Shown: positions 57,288-64,000 of the stretch, one piece after another
How positions within the stretch are numbered: position 1 is the stretch's first letter
Layout: each line of letters begins with the position of its first letter
Origin: an uncultured Chitinophagaceae bacterium
GTDB taxonomy: Bacteria; Bacteroidota; Bacteroidia; Chitinophagales; Chitinophagaceae
Assembly: GCA_903870685.1 (NCBI GenBank)
Contig: CAIQDX010000039.1
Location: forward strand, 1-64,000
DNA length: 64,000 nucleotides
Reading direction: 5' to 3'
The notes under the pieces: generated by a model
The model's database searches: none
Seen by the model: only the letters and a program-made list of their open reading frames with translations
What the model was told of the DNA's origin: nothing
Program-made: the position numbers and the translations under genes

Positions 57288-58157
57288 TTAATTTGCTGAT
57301 GTTGTAAATCTAAATTGATACCATAATATTTCTTCGGCTCGATTAGAATTATCCTGTTGATTATTATTTCTCTGATTTCGCATACCTCCGCCACCCATTC
57401 CCATACCCAAACCCATTCTTGCACCACCATAACCAAATCCTCCAAAACCACCGCCAATGCTAACTCTTGGCTGTACGCCTGAATTATTATTTCGATAATT
57501 ACTATTGCTGTTTCTTGTTTGCGATAATGGATTTTCGTGAACAACAATTCCAATAGCAAAATTTTTCTTTAATGCTTTATCGGTTAAGCCGTTTTCTAAA
57601 ACATAATTAATCGGAATAACAGCTTCATAAACCAAACCACTGTCAACACTTGTTTTTAACCCCAATTGTATTTTACTTCTTTTATCTTTTATTGAGAACT
57701 GTCCGTCTTGCAATTCATAAAAACCTTTTACATCATAAGTATCAGATTTAAGAACCATTGCATGTTTTGTATTTGATGTGTCTTCAATTATTGGGCGACC
57801 GTTTCTTGGAAGATTATTTGAGCTATTGTTTTTTCTTTCAGGATAAGTGAGCGATATTTTTCTATTATTTTCTCCTTTGGGATCGAAATAAATTGTGATA
57901 CCTGATCTTAAAATCCTTTTTTCCATTTCATCATCTTTCGAAACAAGAACGATGTAAATATTTTTTTTATCGTTGGTGATGTTATACGAAAATGTATAAT
58001 CCTTATTGGCAAAACGTAATGGCATTTCCCATTCGCTGGCATTACCATCTGCAATTACTGACGAACTTTGATAATGTCCCTGTGGTGCCAAATTATGAGA
58101 ACATGAAACCAATGAGCCTATTATCAAAATGAATACTAAATATTGAATCGCTTTCAT
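57288..58157 (-). CDS. Lipoprotein with CBM9-like domain and glycine-rich tail
   Basis: 289 residues. Lipobox LVSC at 16-19. Residues 35-220 resemble a family 9 carbohydrate-binding/DOMON-like beta sandwich (VIADGNASEWEMPLRFANKDY, then NIYIVLVSKDDEM and GITIYFDPKGENNR). Residues 220-275 are an Asn/Ser-rich then Gly/Met-rich low-complexity stretch (GGGFGGFGYGGARMGLGMG). The very end returns to a strand (ILWYQFRFTT). Function unknown; a surface carbohydrate or haem-binding role is possible. Confidence 0.65.
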   Translation of the reverse strand: MKAIQYLVFILIIGSLVSCSHNLAPQGHYQSSSVIADGNASEWEMPLRFANKDYTFSYNITNDKKNIYIVLVSKDDEMEKRILRSGITIYFDPKGENNRKISLTYPERKNNSSNNLPRNGRPIIEDTSNTKHAMVLKSDTYDVKGFYELQDGQFSIKDKRSKIQLGLKTSVDSGLVYEAVIPINYVLENGLTDKALKKNFAIGIVVHENPLSQTRNSNSNYRNNNSGVQPRVSIGGGFGGFGYGGARMGLGMGMGGGGMRNQRNNNQQDNSNRAEEILWYQFRFTTSAN

Positions 58158-58258
58158 ACTAAATTAAATTTTTCTTTTACTATGAATGAGCAAATTAGTA
58201 ATCGTTTAAAAAAAGAAATGCTAAAATAGGTCAATGAAAATTTTGCAAACCAAAATAA

Positions 58259-58663
58259 TTATTTCACACCATTATTATCAACTGCAACAACAGGTGTAGC
58301 ACCTAGTTTTTTAATGACTTGCATAATTTTAATGGCAGTGCCGAGATGTGATGTACTATCGCCATTAATTACCACTGAAGGTTTATCGGTTTCTTTTGAG
58401 AGAAATGTTTTTAATTCGATTTCTAACTGATCGAAAGGAATATTTTTTTGTCCTATATAAATATTTTGATCCTTATCAACCGTTATCACCACCGTTTGTT
58501 TTGCCTTGGTATCACTTTTTGCTTTCGGGTTAGAAACCTTGATAACATTGGGGTTGGCAAGTGTTGACACAATTAAAAAAAACAATAGCAGAATGAACAA
58601 AATATCGTTCAATGCACCTGTATGCACTTCGGGATGTCTTCTTAATCTGCTTCTGATATTCAT
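58259..58663 (-). CDS. exbD: ExbD/TolR-like biopolymer transport protein
   Basis: 134 residues from the ATG at 58663 (MNIRSRLRRHPEVH). A longer frame adds 20 residues encoded by a 9-bp repeat and is rejected. One membrane helix carries the essential Asp (LNDILFILLLFFLIVSTL). The periplasmic domain follows with VVITVDKDQNIYIG and IKIMQVIKKLGATPVV. With ExbB it uses the proton gradient to energise TonB or a TolA-like partner; no tonB is nearby. Confidence 0.88.
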   Translation of the reverse strand: MNIRSRLRRHPEVHTGALNDILFILLLFFLIVSTLANPNVIKVSNPKAKSDTKAKQTVVITVDKDQNIYIGQKNIPFDQLEIELKTFLSKETDKPSVVINGDSTSHLGTAIKIMQVIKKLGATPVVAVDNNGVK

Positions 58664-58669
58664 CGTTAT

Positions 58670-58704
58670 GTTTAAAAAGTTTAAGAAGTTTAAAAGGTTT
58701 AAAG
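58670..58704. repeat. 9-bp tandem repeat GTTTAARAA in the exbB-exbD spacer
   Basis: Four units of GTTTAA plus two or three purines, followed by further GTTTTAAAC and CTTTAAAC words up to about 58745. It fills the whole 82-bp spacer. Confidence 0.75.
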
Positions 58705-58745
58705 TTGACAACGTTTTAAACATTGAACTTTAAACATTTTAAACT

Positions 58746-59444
58746 TTATTTCGTTGGCTCCTGCAAAATATCTATAAACTCTGAGCTTGCCATTTCCATT
58801 TTATTTGCTGTTTTATCTATTTGTGTGGTCAAATAATTATGTCCCACATAAGCTATCAAACCAATAATTAAACCCGATGCACTTGTTACCATCTTCGTGT
58901 AGATACCTCCTGCAATAGTGTTCAAAGTATATTCGCCTGTTGATGCAATGCCGTAAAATAATTGTACCATACCAATGATGGTTCCCAAAAAACCAAACAT
59001 GGGTGCAATGCCCGCGACGAGCGATAAAATATTTAAGTTGCGTTCCATTTTATACATTTCTAATTTGCCAACATTCTCCATACTTTTTTCGATGGCATCA
59101 ATGGGTTTACCAATGCGCTGCAAACCTTTATCGATCATTCTGGCAACAGGATTATCTGTGTTCTTCGATAAACTTCTTGCAGCAGTTACATTTCCATTAA
59201 TAATATTATCACGAATAATGTTCATGAAATTGCTTTCGATCTTCGATGCTTTACGGATGGCAATCATTCTTTCAAAAAAAACAAACACTGCAATTACCAA
59301 TAATAAATACAGCGGATACATAATGGCACCGCCCTTTTGCAGCATATCCCACATAGAAATTTTTTCAGGAGCAGCAATGGCAGCGGCTGCTTTATGCAAA
59401 GTATCTACCGCATTGTTTACAGGAATCTGAAGAAAATAAAACAT
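58746..59444 (-). CDS. exbB: ExbB/TolQ/MotA-family proton channel protein
   Basis: 232 residues. Three membrane helices: MYPLYLLLVIAVFVFFERMIA near residue 40, then VAGIAPMFGFLGTIIGMVQLFYG near 150 and TMVTSASGLIIGLIAYVGHNYL-type sequence near 190. The order ISGxAPxxGLLGTVxGM is conserved. It partners with the ExbD encoded directly downstream. Confidence 0.9.
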   Translation of the reverse strand: MFYFLQIPVNNAVDTLHKAAAAIAAPEKISMWDMLQKGGAIMYPLYLLLVIAVFVFFERMIAIRKASKIESNFMNIIRDNIINGNVTAARSLSKNTDNPVARMIDKGLQRIGKPIDAIEKSMENVGKLEMYKMERNLNILSLVAGIAPMFGFLGTIIGMVQLFYGIASTGEYTLNTIAGGIYTKMVTSASGLIIGLIAYVGHNYLTTQIDKTANKMEMASSEFIDILQEPTK

Positions 59445-59561
59445 GTTGTTGATTTTGTGATGATACTAAAGTAACAAGTTACACAAAGGAAATGTGCTGC
59501 TGTGAATAAAAATGTTATAACTCAATTTTTATGAAAGCTTTTACACATTGAGGAAGAACAG

Positions 59562-59596
59562 AATGACAGGTTTGAGATGACGGATGACAGATTCGA
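59562..59596. repeat. Heptamer array GATGACR (5 units) upstream of exbB
   Basis: Units AATGACA, GGTTTGA, GATGACG, GATGACA, GATTCGA in the 260-bp exbB-fmt spacer. Confidence 0.6.
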
Positions 59597-59607
59597 GTAT
59601 AATTTTT

Positions 59608-59690
59608 TTGTTACCGGCTGAAGTATTTTAATGAGGCTGCTGTTGCGTCGCACATTTGTACGGCTGAATGTTTATTGAGCAATAAAAGAA
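59608..59690 (+). repeat. GTTGCGTCGCAC interspersed element, copy 10
   Basis: Core at 59642-59653. It starts GTTACCGGCTGAAG, with AGGCTGCT before the core and ATTTGTACGGCTGAA then TTTATTGAGC after it. One of the most complete copies. Confidence 0.85.
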
Positions 59691-59705
59691 GCAAAAAATT
59701 ACATT

Positions 59706-60662
59706 TTACAATTTATTTCCTCTTAAAAAATCTTCAACCAACATTTTCTTTTTCCCTTCTAATTGCAATTCTATAACATGAATATAACCGTTGCTGCAAG
59801 CGAATTTTAAAAATGTTTTTCCATCGCTTACAACTTCACCAATGGAATGTGTTGGAATAATTATTTCTTTTTTACTCCGATAAATTTTCAACATTTTATT
59901 TTGTAAGAAACTAAATGCGCCGGGAAAAGGAGAAAGTCCGCGAATTAAATTATGTATTTCACCAACCGTTTTATTCCAATCAATTTTACAAGTTTCGGTA
60001 AAAATTTTCGGAGCGTGTTTTAATTCCGTCAACCGGCCACCATCCATCGTCAACCGCTGTGACATCTCGACCAGAGGGCCGTCAGCAAAGCCTTTCACGG
60101 TTTCAACTAAAAGATCGGCACCAATCATTTTCATTTTATCATGCACATCTCCGGCAGTATCATCATCACCAATTGCAAATTTTTTTTGTAATAAAATATT
60201 TCCGGTATCAATTTCATGTTGCAATTTAAAAGTAGTAACACCTGTTTCTTTTTCACCATTAATTACTGCCCAGTTAATTGGTGCAGCACCGCGATATTGC
60301 GGCAATAAAGAACCATGTAAATTAATGGTACCAAGCAGTGGCATGTTCCAAACTATTTCGGGCAACATTCTAAAAGCAACAACAATTTGCAGATCGGCTT
60401 TTAAATTTTGTAATGAAGAAATAAAATCAGCATTCTTTAATTTTTCGGGCTGTAAAATATTCAAACCTTTTTCAACAGCATATTTTTTAACTTCACTTTC
60501 CGTCAGTTTCATTCCTCTGCCAGCAGGTTTATCGGGTGCAGTAACAACAGCAACGATGTTACAACCCGCTTGCAACAAGGCATCCAGCGATGCCACTGCA
60601 AATTCAGGAGTACCCATAAAAATAACACGAAGACCAGAAATTGATTTTATAGTTTCAGCCAT
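59706..60662 (-). CDS. fmt: Methionyl-tRNA formyltransferase, with a heptamer-derived insertion
   Basis: 318 residues from the ATG at 60662 (MAETIKSISGLRVIFMGTPE); seven extra upstream residues are unlikely, as the promoter box lies there. Formyl-folate binding and catalysis: NLHGSLLPQYRGAAPINWAVINGEKETGVT with the Asn and His, and the EIDTGNILLQ loop with the Asp. The C-terminal OB-like domain begins at IDWNKTVGEIHNLIRGLSPFPGA. It formylates Met-tRNA for initiation. Residues 203-212 (RLTMDGGRLT) are encoded by heptamer repeats and replace the normal linker sequence. Confidence 0.93.
   Translation of the reverse strand: MAETIKSISGLRVIFMGTPEFAVASLDALLQAGCNIVAVVTAPDKPAGRGMKLTESEVKKYAVEKGLNILQPEKLKNADFISSLQNLKADLQIVVAFRMLPEIVWNMPLLGTINLHGSLLPQYRGAAPINWAVINGEKETGVTTFKLQHEIDTGNILLQKKFAIGDDDTAGDVHDKMKMIGADLLVETVKGFADGPLVEMSQRLTMDGGRLTELKHAPKIFTETCKIDWNKTVGEIHNLIRGLSPFPGAFSFLQNKMLKIYRSKKEIIIPTHSIGEVVSDGKTFLKFACSNGYIHVIELQLEGKKKMLVEDFLRGNKL
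60028..60055. repeat. Heptamer array inside fmt
   Basis: Four 7-bp units; the first and last are identical (GTCAACC) and exactly 21 bp apart, so the peptide RLT recurs with period seven. Confidence 0.65.
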
Positions 60663-60666
60663 GCTG

Positions 60667-60674
60667 CAAAAATA
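60667..60674 (-). promoter_or_regulatory. -7 box TATTTTTG of fmt (predicted leaderless)
   Basis: A perfect TAnnTTTG match on the minus strand with four bases (CAGC) before the ATG. Confidence 0.5.
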
Positions 60675-60698
60675 AGCGAACAACTTTGTTTGAAATCT

Positions 60699-62069
60699 TT
60701 ATTCAAAATCAGGATACAATAAATATAATTTTCTTATGGCTTTAAATTCTTTCAATTTCGGTTGCCAGCTTGCTCTTATTTCTGCTTCTGTTTTGCCTGA
60801 TTTTATTTGTTCGATCAATTCGCTGTTACCCGATAATCTGTTGAAAGAATAATTTTTTGTATTGCCATTTCTGGGCGCAATAAAAAAATGTTCTTTATCA
60901 GGAAATAATTTATACGCTTCCAATAAATATTTTAATTGAATGCGATTATTTATTTGTTTCAATACTTCTTCATTTGTTCCATTCAAATTCCAACCGTAAC
61001 ATAATTGATCTTTTAATTTTGGTTCTTTAGCACCTTCACGACTTGTTGGTGTAAAAGAAAATAAATTATTTGGCAATGCAGGATGACCAAAAATTACAAA
61101 CGGATGATCGGTACCGCGACCTTCGCTTAACACTGTTCCTTCAAACAAACAATTGCTTGCATACCAATATACCGAAGCCATATCAGGTAGATTGGGCGAG
61201 GGTTTCACGGGAAGTATGTATTTGCTGCTGTGCGAATAATTTTTACAAGGCACAACAATTAAATCGAAATGCGGTTCAAGTTGTTTTGCTCCTGTAACAG
61301 AAAAAAAACTTGAAAAATATTTTTGTTTCGCTCTTCGAATCGCAAGGTCTTCAGTAAACAAAGCTTCGAATGCAGTTGGTAAAGAAGAAGAATATTTTAA
61401 ACGTTCGGCAGTTAAATACAAAGCATATTCGCCCATTGTCATTCCATAAACTGTTGGTATCGGTTGCATACCAACATGACTTTTAAAAGTTGTATCTAAT
61501 ACAGGACCATCAACATAAAATCCATTTGGATTAGGACGATCTAAAACGATCAATGGTTTATTATTTACAACTGCTGCTTCTAAATAATCCTGCAAAGAAG
61601 AAATGTACGTATAAAAACGTGTGCCTACATCCTGAATATCGAAAAGCATTACATCTACATCTTTTAGATCTTCGGCACTGGGTTTACTTTTTTTGCCATA
61701 TAAAGAAATAACATTTATTCCGGTTGCTGAATCGATATAATTTTCCACTTTTTCTCCTGCATCGGCAGTGCCGCGAAAACCATGTTCAGGACCAAACGCA
61801 ACCACGATATTAATGCCGAGTTTAATTAATGAATCTACTAAATGACTATTACCAAGTGTTGCTGTATGATTAGCAAAAACCGCTACACGCTTATCTTTCA
61901 GCAATGGTAGATATAAATCTGTTTGATAAGCACCGGGTAAAATAGTCCCTGAAATTTTTACAGGAAATACTTTCTTTAAAATTGGTTTATGTTTTTTTGA
62001 GTTTTTATTTTGAGAAAAAATAACGGAAATAAAAACCATTGAAAACAGTATCAGAAATATTTTTTTCAT
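60699..62069 (-). CDS. DUF1343 protein (NamZ-like exo-beta-N-acetylmuramidase)
   Basis: 456 residues with an N-terminal signal peptide (to IFSQ). Core DUF1343 motifs: RVAVFANHTATLG, AFGPEHGFRGTADAGEKV, VDVMLFDIQDVGTRFYTYISSL, LDRPNPNG and GRGTDHPFVIFGHP. The Bacillus member NamZ releases terminal N-acetylmuramic acid from peptidoglycan fragments. This protein probably recycles or degrades murein in the periplasm. It lies beside fmt on the same strand (15 nt gap past its stop). Confidence 0.87.
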   Translation of the reverse strand: MKKIFLILFSMVFISVIFSQNKNSKKHKPILKKVFPVKISGTILPGAYQTDLYLPLLKDKRVAVFANHTATLGNSHLVDSLIKLGINIVVAFGPEHGFRGTADAGEKVENYIDSATGINVISLYGKKSKPSAEDLKDVDVMLFDIQDVGTRFYTYISSLQDYLEAAVVNNKPLIVLDRPNPNGFYVDGPVLDTTFKSHVGMQPIPTVYGMTMGEYALYLTAERLKYSSSLPTAFEALFTEDLAIRRAKQKYFSSFFSVTGAKQLEPHFDLIVVPCKNYSHSSKYILPVKPSPNLPDMASVYWYASNCLFEGTVLSEGRGTDHPFVIFGHPALPNNLFSFTPTSREGAKEPKLKDQLCYGWNLNGTNEEVLKQINNRIQLKYLLEAYKLFPDKEHFFIAPRNGNTKNYSFNRLSGNSELIEQIKSGKTEAEIRASWQPKLKEFKAIRKLYLLYPDFE

Positions 62070-62160
62070 ATTCGGTATATTAATGAACGAAAGATAACTA
62101 AAAATAAATTGCCCAATAAATAGTATCGGTGTATTTTGCGACCGGATTTTAGTTGTTTTT

Positions 62161-62240
62161 TTCTTTGCTGTTGAAACATATTCTTCTGTTGAAGTGTGCG
62201 ACGCAACAAGAGTTGAGAAGAGATATAAAAGCTGACTTCC
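62161..62240 (-). repeat. GTTGCGTCGCAC interspersed element, copy 11
   Basis: Core GTGCGACGCAAC at 62196-62207. The left arm (CTTTGCTG, then GAAACATATTCTTCTGTTGAA) matches copy 8 and the right arm ends GCTGAC, 30 nt before the FKBP start codon. Confidence 0.85.
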
Positions 62241-62266
62241 ACATTTTATTACACAAAAAAATTACA

Positions 62267-62722
62267 ATGCAACAAGTAAAAAAAGGTGATACCATTAAGG
62301 TTCACTATCATGGTAAATTAGTGGATGGCACAACTTTCGATTCTTCTGAAGGCCGCGAACCACTTGAGTTTGAAGTAGGCAGTGGAATGGTTATTCCGGG
62401 TTTTGATGATGGCGTTACCGGCATGGCTGTGGGCGATAAAAAAACTGTTCAAATCCCTGCCGATGAAGCTTATGGACCAAAACAGGAAGATATGATCATG
62501 GAATTTCCAAAAGAAAAATTTCCTGCTGAAATGGTGCCTGAAGTTGGTATGCAATTAAATATGAACAATGGTCAGGGACAAAGTTTTCCGGTGGTGATTG
62601 TTGAAGTACTTGATGAAGTTGTTGTTTTAGATGCCAATCATCCTTTGGCCGGACAAGATTTAATTTTTGATTTAGAATTGATTGAGATTAAAGGTGCAAA
62701 ACCTTTGATCATAATGCCGTAG
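62267..62722 (+). CDS. FKBP-type peptidyl-prolyl isomerase (SlyD-like)
   Basis: 151 residues from the ATG at 62267 (MQQVKKGDTIKVHYHGKL). An upstream frame extends into the interspersed element and is not credible. The FKBP core is VHYHGKLVDGTTFDSS, GSGMVIPGFDDGVTGMAVGDKK and ADEAYGP; an IF insert (about residues 70-125) is followed by the return strand DANHPLAGQDLIFDLELIEI, the SlyD signature. It lacks the His-rich metal tail of E. coli SlyD. It speeds proline isomerisation in folding; cytoplasmic. Confidence 0.92.
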   Translation: MQQVKKGDTIKVHYHGKLVDGTTFDSSEGREPLEFEVGSGMVIPGFDDGVTGMAVGDKKTVQIPADEAYGPKQEDMIMEFPKEKFPAEMVPEVGMQLNMNNGQGQSFPVVIVEVLDEVVVLDANHPLAGQDLIFDLELIEIKGAKPLIIMP

Positions 62723-62742
62723 AAAGTTATACGTTATAAATA

Positions 62743-62778
62743 AAAAAAGTTTGATGAAATCTCATCGAACTTTTTTTA
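62743..62778 (+). terminator. Terminator after the FKBP gene
   Basis: AAAGTTTGATGA / TCATCGAACTTT with one wobble, a 4-nt loop, A run before and T run after; convergent with the next gene. Confidence 0.85.
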
Positions 62779-62803
62779 TTTAATCTTTACAATATTTCAT
62801 TTA

Positions 62804-63349
62804 TCATTTCTTTTTCAGATAGAAACCAAGCCAAATTCCAACCAATCCCCAACTTACAATTGTATCGATGAAATGAGCATTAAGATCGCTAGTTAGATAC
62901 CAGATATGAAAAGTATAAGTGATGTTCAGAAAACCAATCAATCCAACAAATAAACTTGCGGCGAAAATAGTTCCGAAAGTTGCCATATTCATTTTACTAA
63001 TCAACCAACACATTAGCCACAACACTACAATATTTACTAAGAATCCTCTAGCCATATTCATTCCCATGTTTGCATTATATGCTTTGTGATAATGAATGAT
63101 TGCCCATGGTTTTCCAACAGAGTTTTTCATGTCTTTTTCCATTTCTTCGCTTGAAGTATTTTTTGGAAAACTTGGCAATAAATAGCTTCCATCTGCATTG
63201 AATTGTGAATTAAGATATTTGATGATACTGTCTTGCTTTGGTGTATAATCTTGTGCTGTACGATGAAGTTGTAATGGACCCCAAGAAAGAAATTGCCAAA
63301 GAAAGAAAATAACAGCGCCTACCAAAGAGGGAATAATTGTTTTTTTCAT
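62804..63349 (-). CDS. Membrane protein of unknown function
   Basis: 181 residues. One N-terminal helix (residues 5-20) with FLWQFLSWGPLQLHRT, a soluble loop to about residue 95, then three helices (residues 99-120, 125-145 and 155-178). The start KTIIPSLVGAVIFFLWQFLSW is reminiscent of small conserved Bacteroidota membrane proteins. No catalytic motif is seen. I do not recognise the family. Confidence 0.65.
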   Translation of the reverse strand: MKKTIIPSLVGAVIFFLWQFLSWGPLQLHRTAQDYTPKQDSIIKYLNSQFNADGSYLLPSFPKNTSSEEMEKDMKNSVGKPWAIIHYHKAYNANMGMNMARGFLVNIVVLWLMCWLISKMNMATFGTIFAASLFVGLIGFLNITYTFHIWYLTSDLNAHFIDTIVSWGLVGIWLGFYLKKK

Positions 63350-63424
63350 GACGGTGTTTTTTGTTAGGCAAACAAATTATAAAACAAATTTCGAATTTGC
63401 AATAGCAGAACAAAGAAATGACAG

Positions 63425-64000
63425 CTATTGATTATTAGTTACTGTTGCAGTGATTTTTTTCCTGAATTGCCAAGAAAAAATTATCAACATAAAGGAAAGT
63501 AATGAAGTACAAAAAATAGATCCTTCAAAGCCAAAATCGCCGCCAGTCAACCTTTCAGCGCCATTAAGTGCTTGTTGCATAATGCCGCTTCCAACATCTA
63601 TCCCACTTATTGGGTAACCCAAAACAGAGCCTTGAAAAAAGTTCCATCCAAAATGAAAGAAAATTGAAAACCATAGATTTTTTGTGTAGATATAATTTAT
63701 TCCAAGTACCAATCCTGCAATAAAAATATTAATAACTGACAAAACACTTGAATGATTATTTAGCGAATGCATGATAGCAAACAATGCAGCCGAAATGATT
63801 AAGGCAACCCAATGATTAAAACTCTGCAATAAATTATTTAATAAATAACCACGATAAACTATTTCTTCAACAAATGCAATAATGATAAATAATGCAATGC
63901 CCATTAAGAAATCCGAAACATCAAATAAAGCATTGGTAAAATATAAATTTTGATTGACAACAAGAATTAATGAACCAAGGAACAAAACCATCAATGCACC
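63425..64000 (-). CDS. CPBP-family intramembrane metalloprotease (N-terminus beyond window)
   Basis: The minus-strand frame is open to the window edge, so the start is not visible; about 191 residues are seen. CAAX-protease-like motifs: EEIVYRGYLL (EExxR), HSLNN, and FFHFGWNFFQG (FxxxN region), each in hydrophobic helices. Homologues process prenylated proteins in eukaryotes; bacterial members are involved in bacteriocin immunity or have no known substrate. Confidence 0.85.
   Translation of the reverse strand, partial: GALMVLFLGSLILVVNQNLYFTNALFDVSDFLMGIALFIIIAFVEEIVYRGYLLNNLLQSFNHWVALIISAALFAIMHSLNNHSSVLSVINIFIAGLVLGINYIYTKNLWFSIFFHFGWNFFQGSVLGYPISGIDVGSGIMQQALNGAERLTGGDFGFEGSIFCTSLLSFMLIIFSWQFRKKITATVTNNQ

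Noticed and set aside
62153-62266. A 38-residue N-terminal extension of the FKBP protein
   Set aside because: It is translated from the interspersed element and spacer; the FKBP fold begins at the ATG at 62267.

Overview
The window is AT-rich chromosomal DNA (about one third G+C by eye) from a member of the Bacteroidota, most likely a Chitinophagaceae relative. The evidence is direct: one exported protein ends in a type A and another in a type B type IX secretion (T9SS) sorting tail, -7 boxes match the Bacteroidota form TAnnTTTG, Shine-Dalgarno sequences are mostly absent, and carA follows rplQ as in that phylum. The content is nearly all housekeeping and cell-envelope genes. I see no phage, CRISPR array or classical IS transposase.

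Layout. 1-9.8 kb: a partial PIG-L deacetylase, a TlpA-like thiol-disulfide protein, the Hsp70 HscA, an RDD membrane protein, TyrS, a GDSL hydrolase and a small OmpA-like protein. 9.8-25.9 kb: tRNA-Gln with its promoter and terminator, a FAD/Fe-S oxidoreductase, a small C-terminal-anchor protein beside a T9SS cargo protein, gamma-glutamyltransferase, a DinB-fold protein, a HAD phosphatase, a giant TamB-like protein, a GT39 glycosyltransferase and AroQ. 26-34.5 kb: on the minus strand, uvrA, then infA-rpmJ-rpsM-rpsK-rpsD-rpoA-rplQ, a terminator, then carA. 34.7-47.5 kb: an ECF-type sigma factor, a DsbD pair, purQ, envelope and exported proteins, two tandem alpha/beta hydrolases, a TylF-like methyltransferase, an LD-carboxypeptidase, an esterase and an NHL-repeat T9SS cargo. 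47.7-64 kb: metG with a nuclease domain inserted, a gluconate-dehydrogenase-like subunit with a GMC oxidoreductase, a ChbG/YdjC deacetylase, a FadN-like beta-oxidation protein, small lipoproteins, exbB-exbD, fmt, a DUF1343 (NamZ-like) protein, an FKBP isomerase, a membrane protein and a partial CPBP protease.

The unusual biology is in the repeats. (1) metG carries an in-frame insertion of about 477 bp encoding an apparently intact DUF559 (Vsr-like PD-(D/E)XK) nuclease domain. It is bounded by inverted repeats that are themselves palindromic, and the reading frame is unbroken from the HIGH motif to the C-terminal tRNA-binding domain. A solo copy of the same terminal repeat abuts the hscA stop codon. 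(2) Eleven copies of an undescribed intergenic element of about 70-85 bp, with the core GTTGCGTCGCAC, are scattered through the 64 kb, including inside the rpsD-rpoA spacer. One copy has its core replaced by a larger perfect palindrome. (3) Short degenerate heptamer tandem arrays occur in spacers and also in frame inside uvrA and fmt. (4) Several genes have a TAnnTTTG-like box exactly 4 nt before the ATG, which predicts leaderless mRNAs. Identifications rest on recognising motifs and family patterns by reading; no database search was run.
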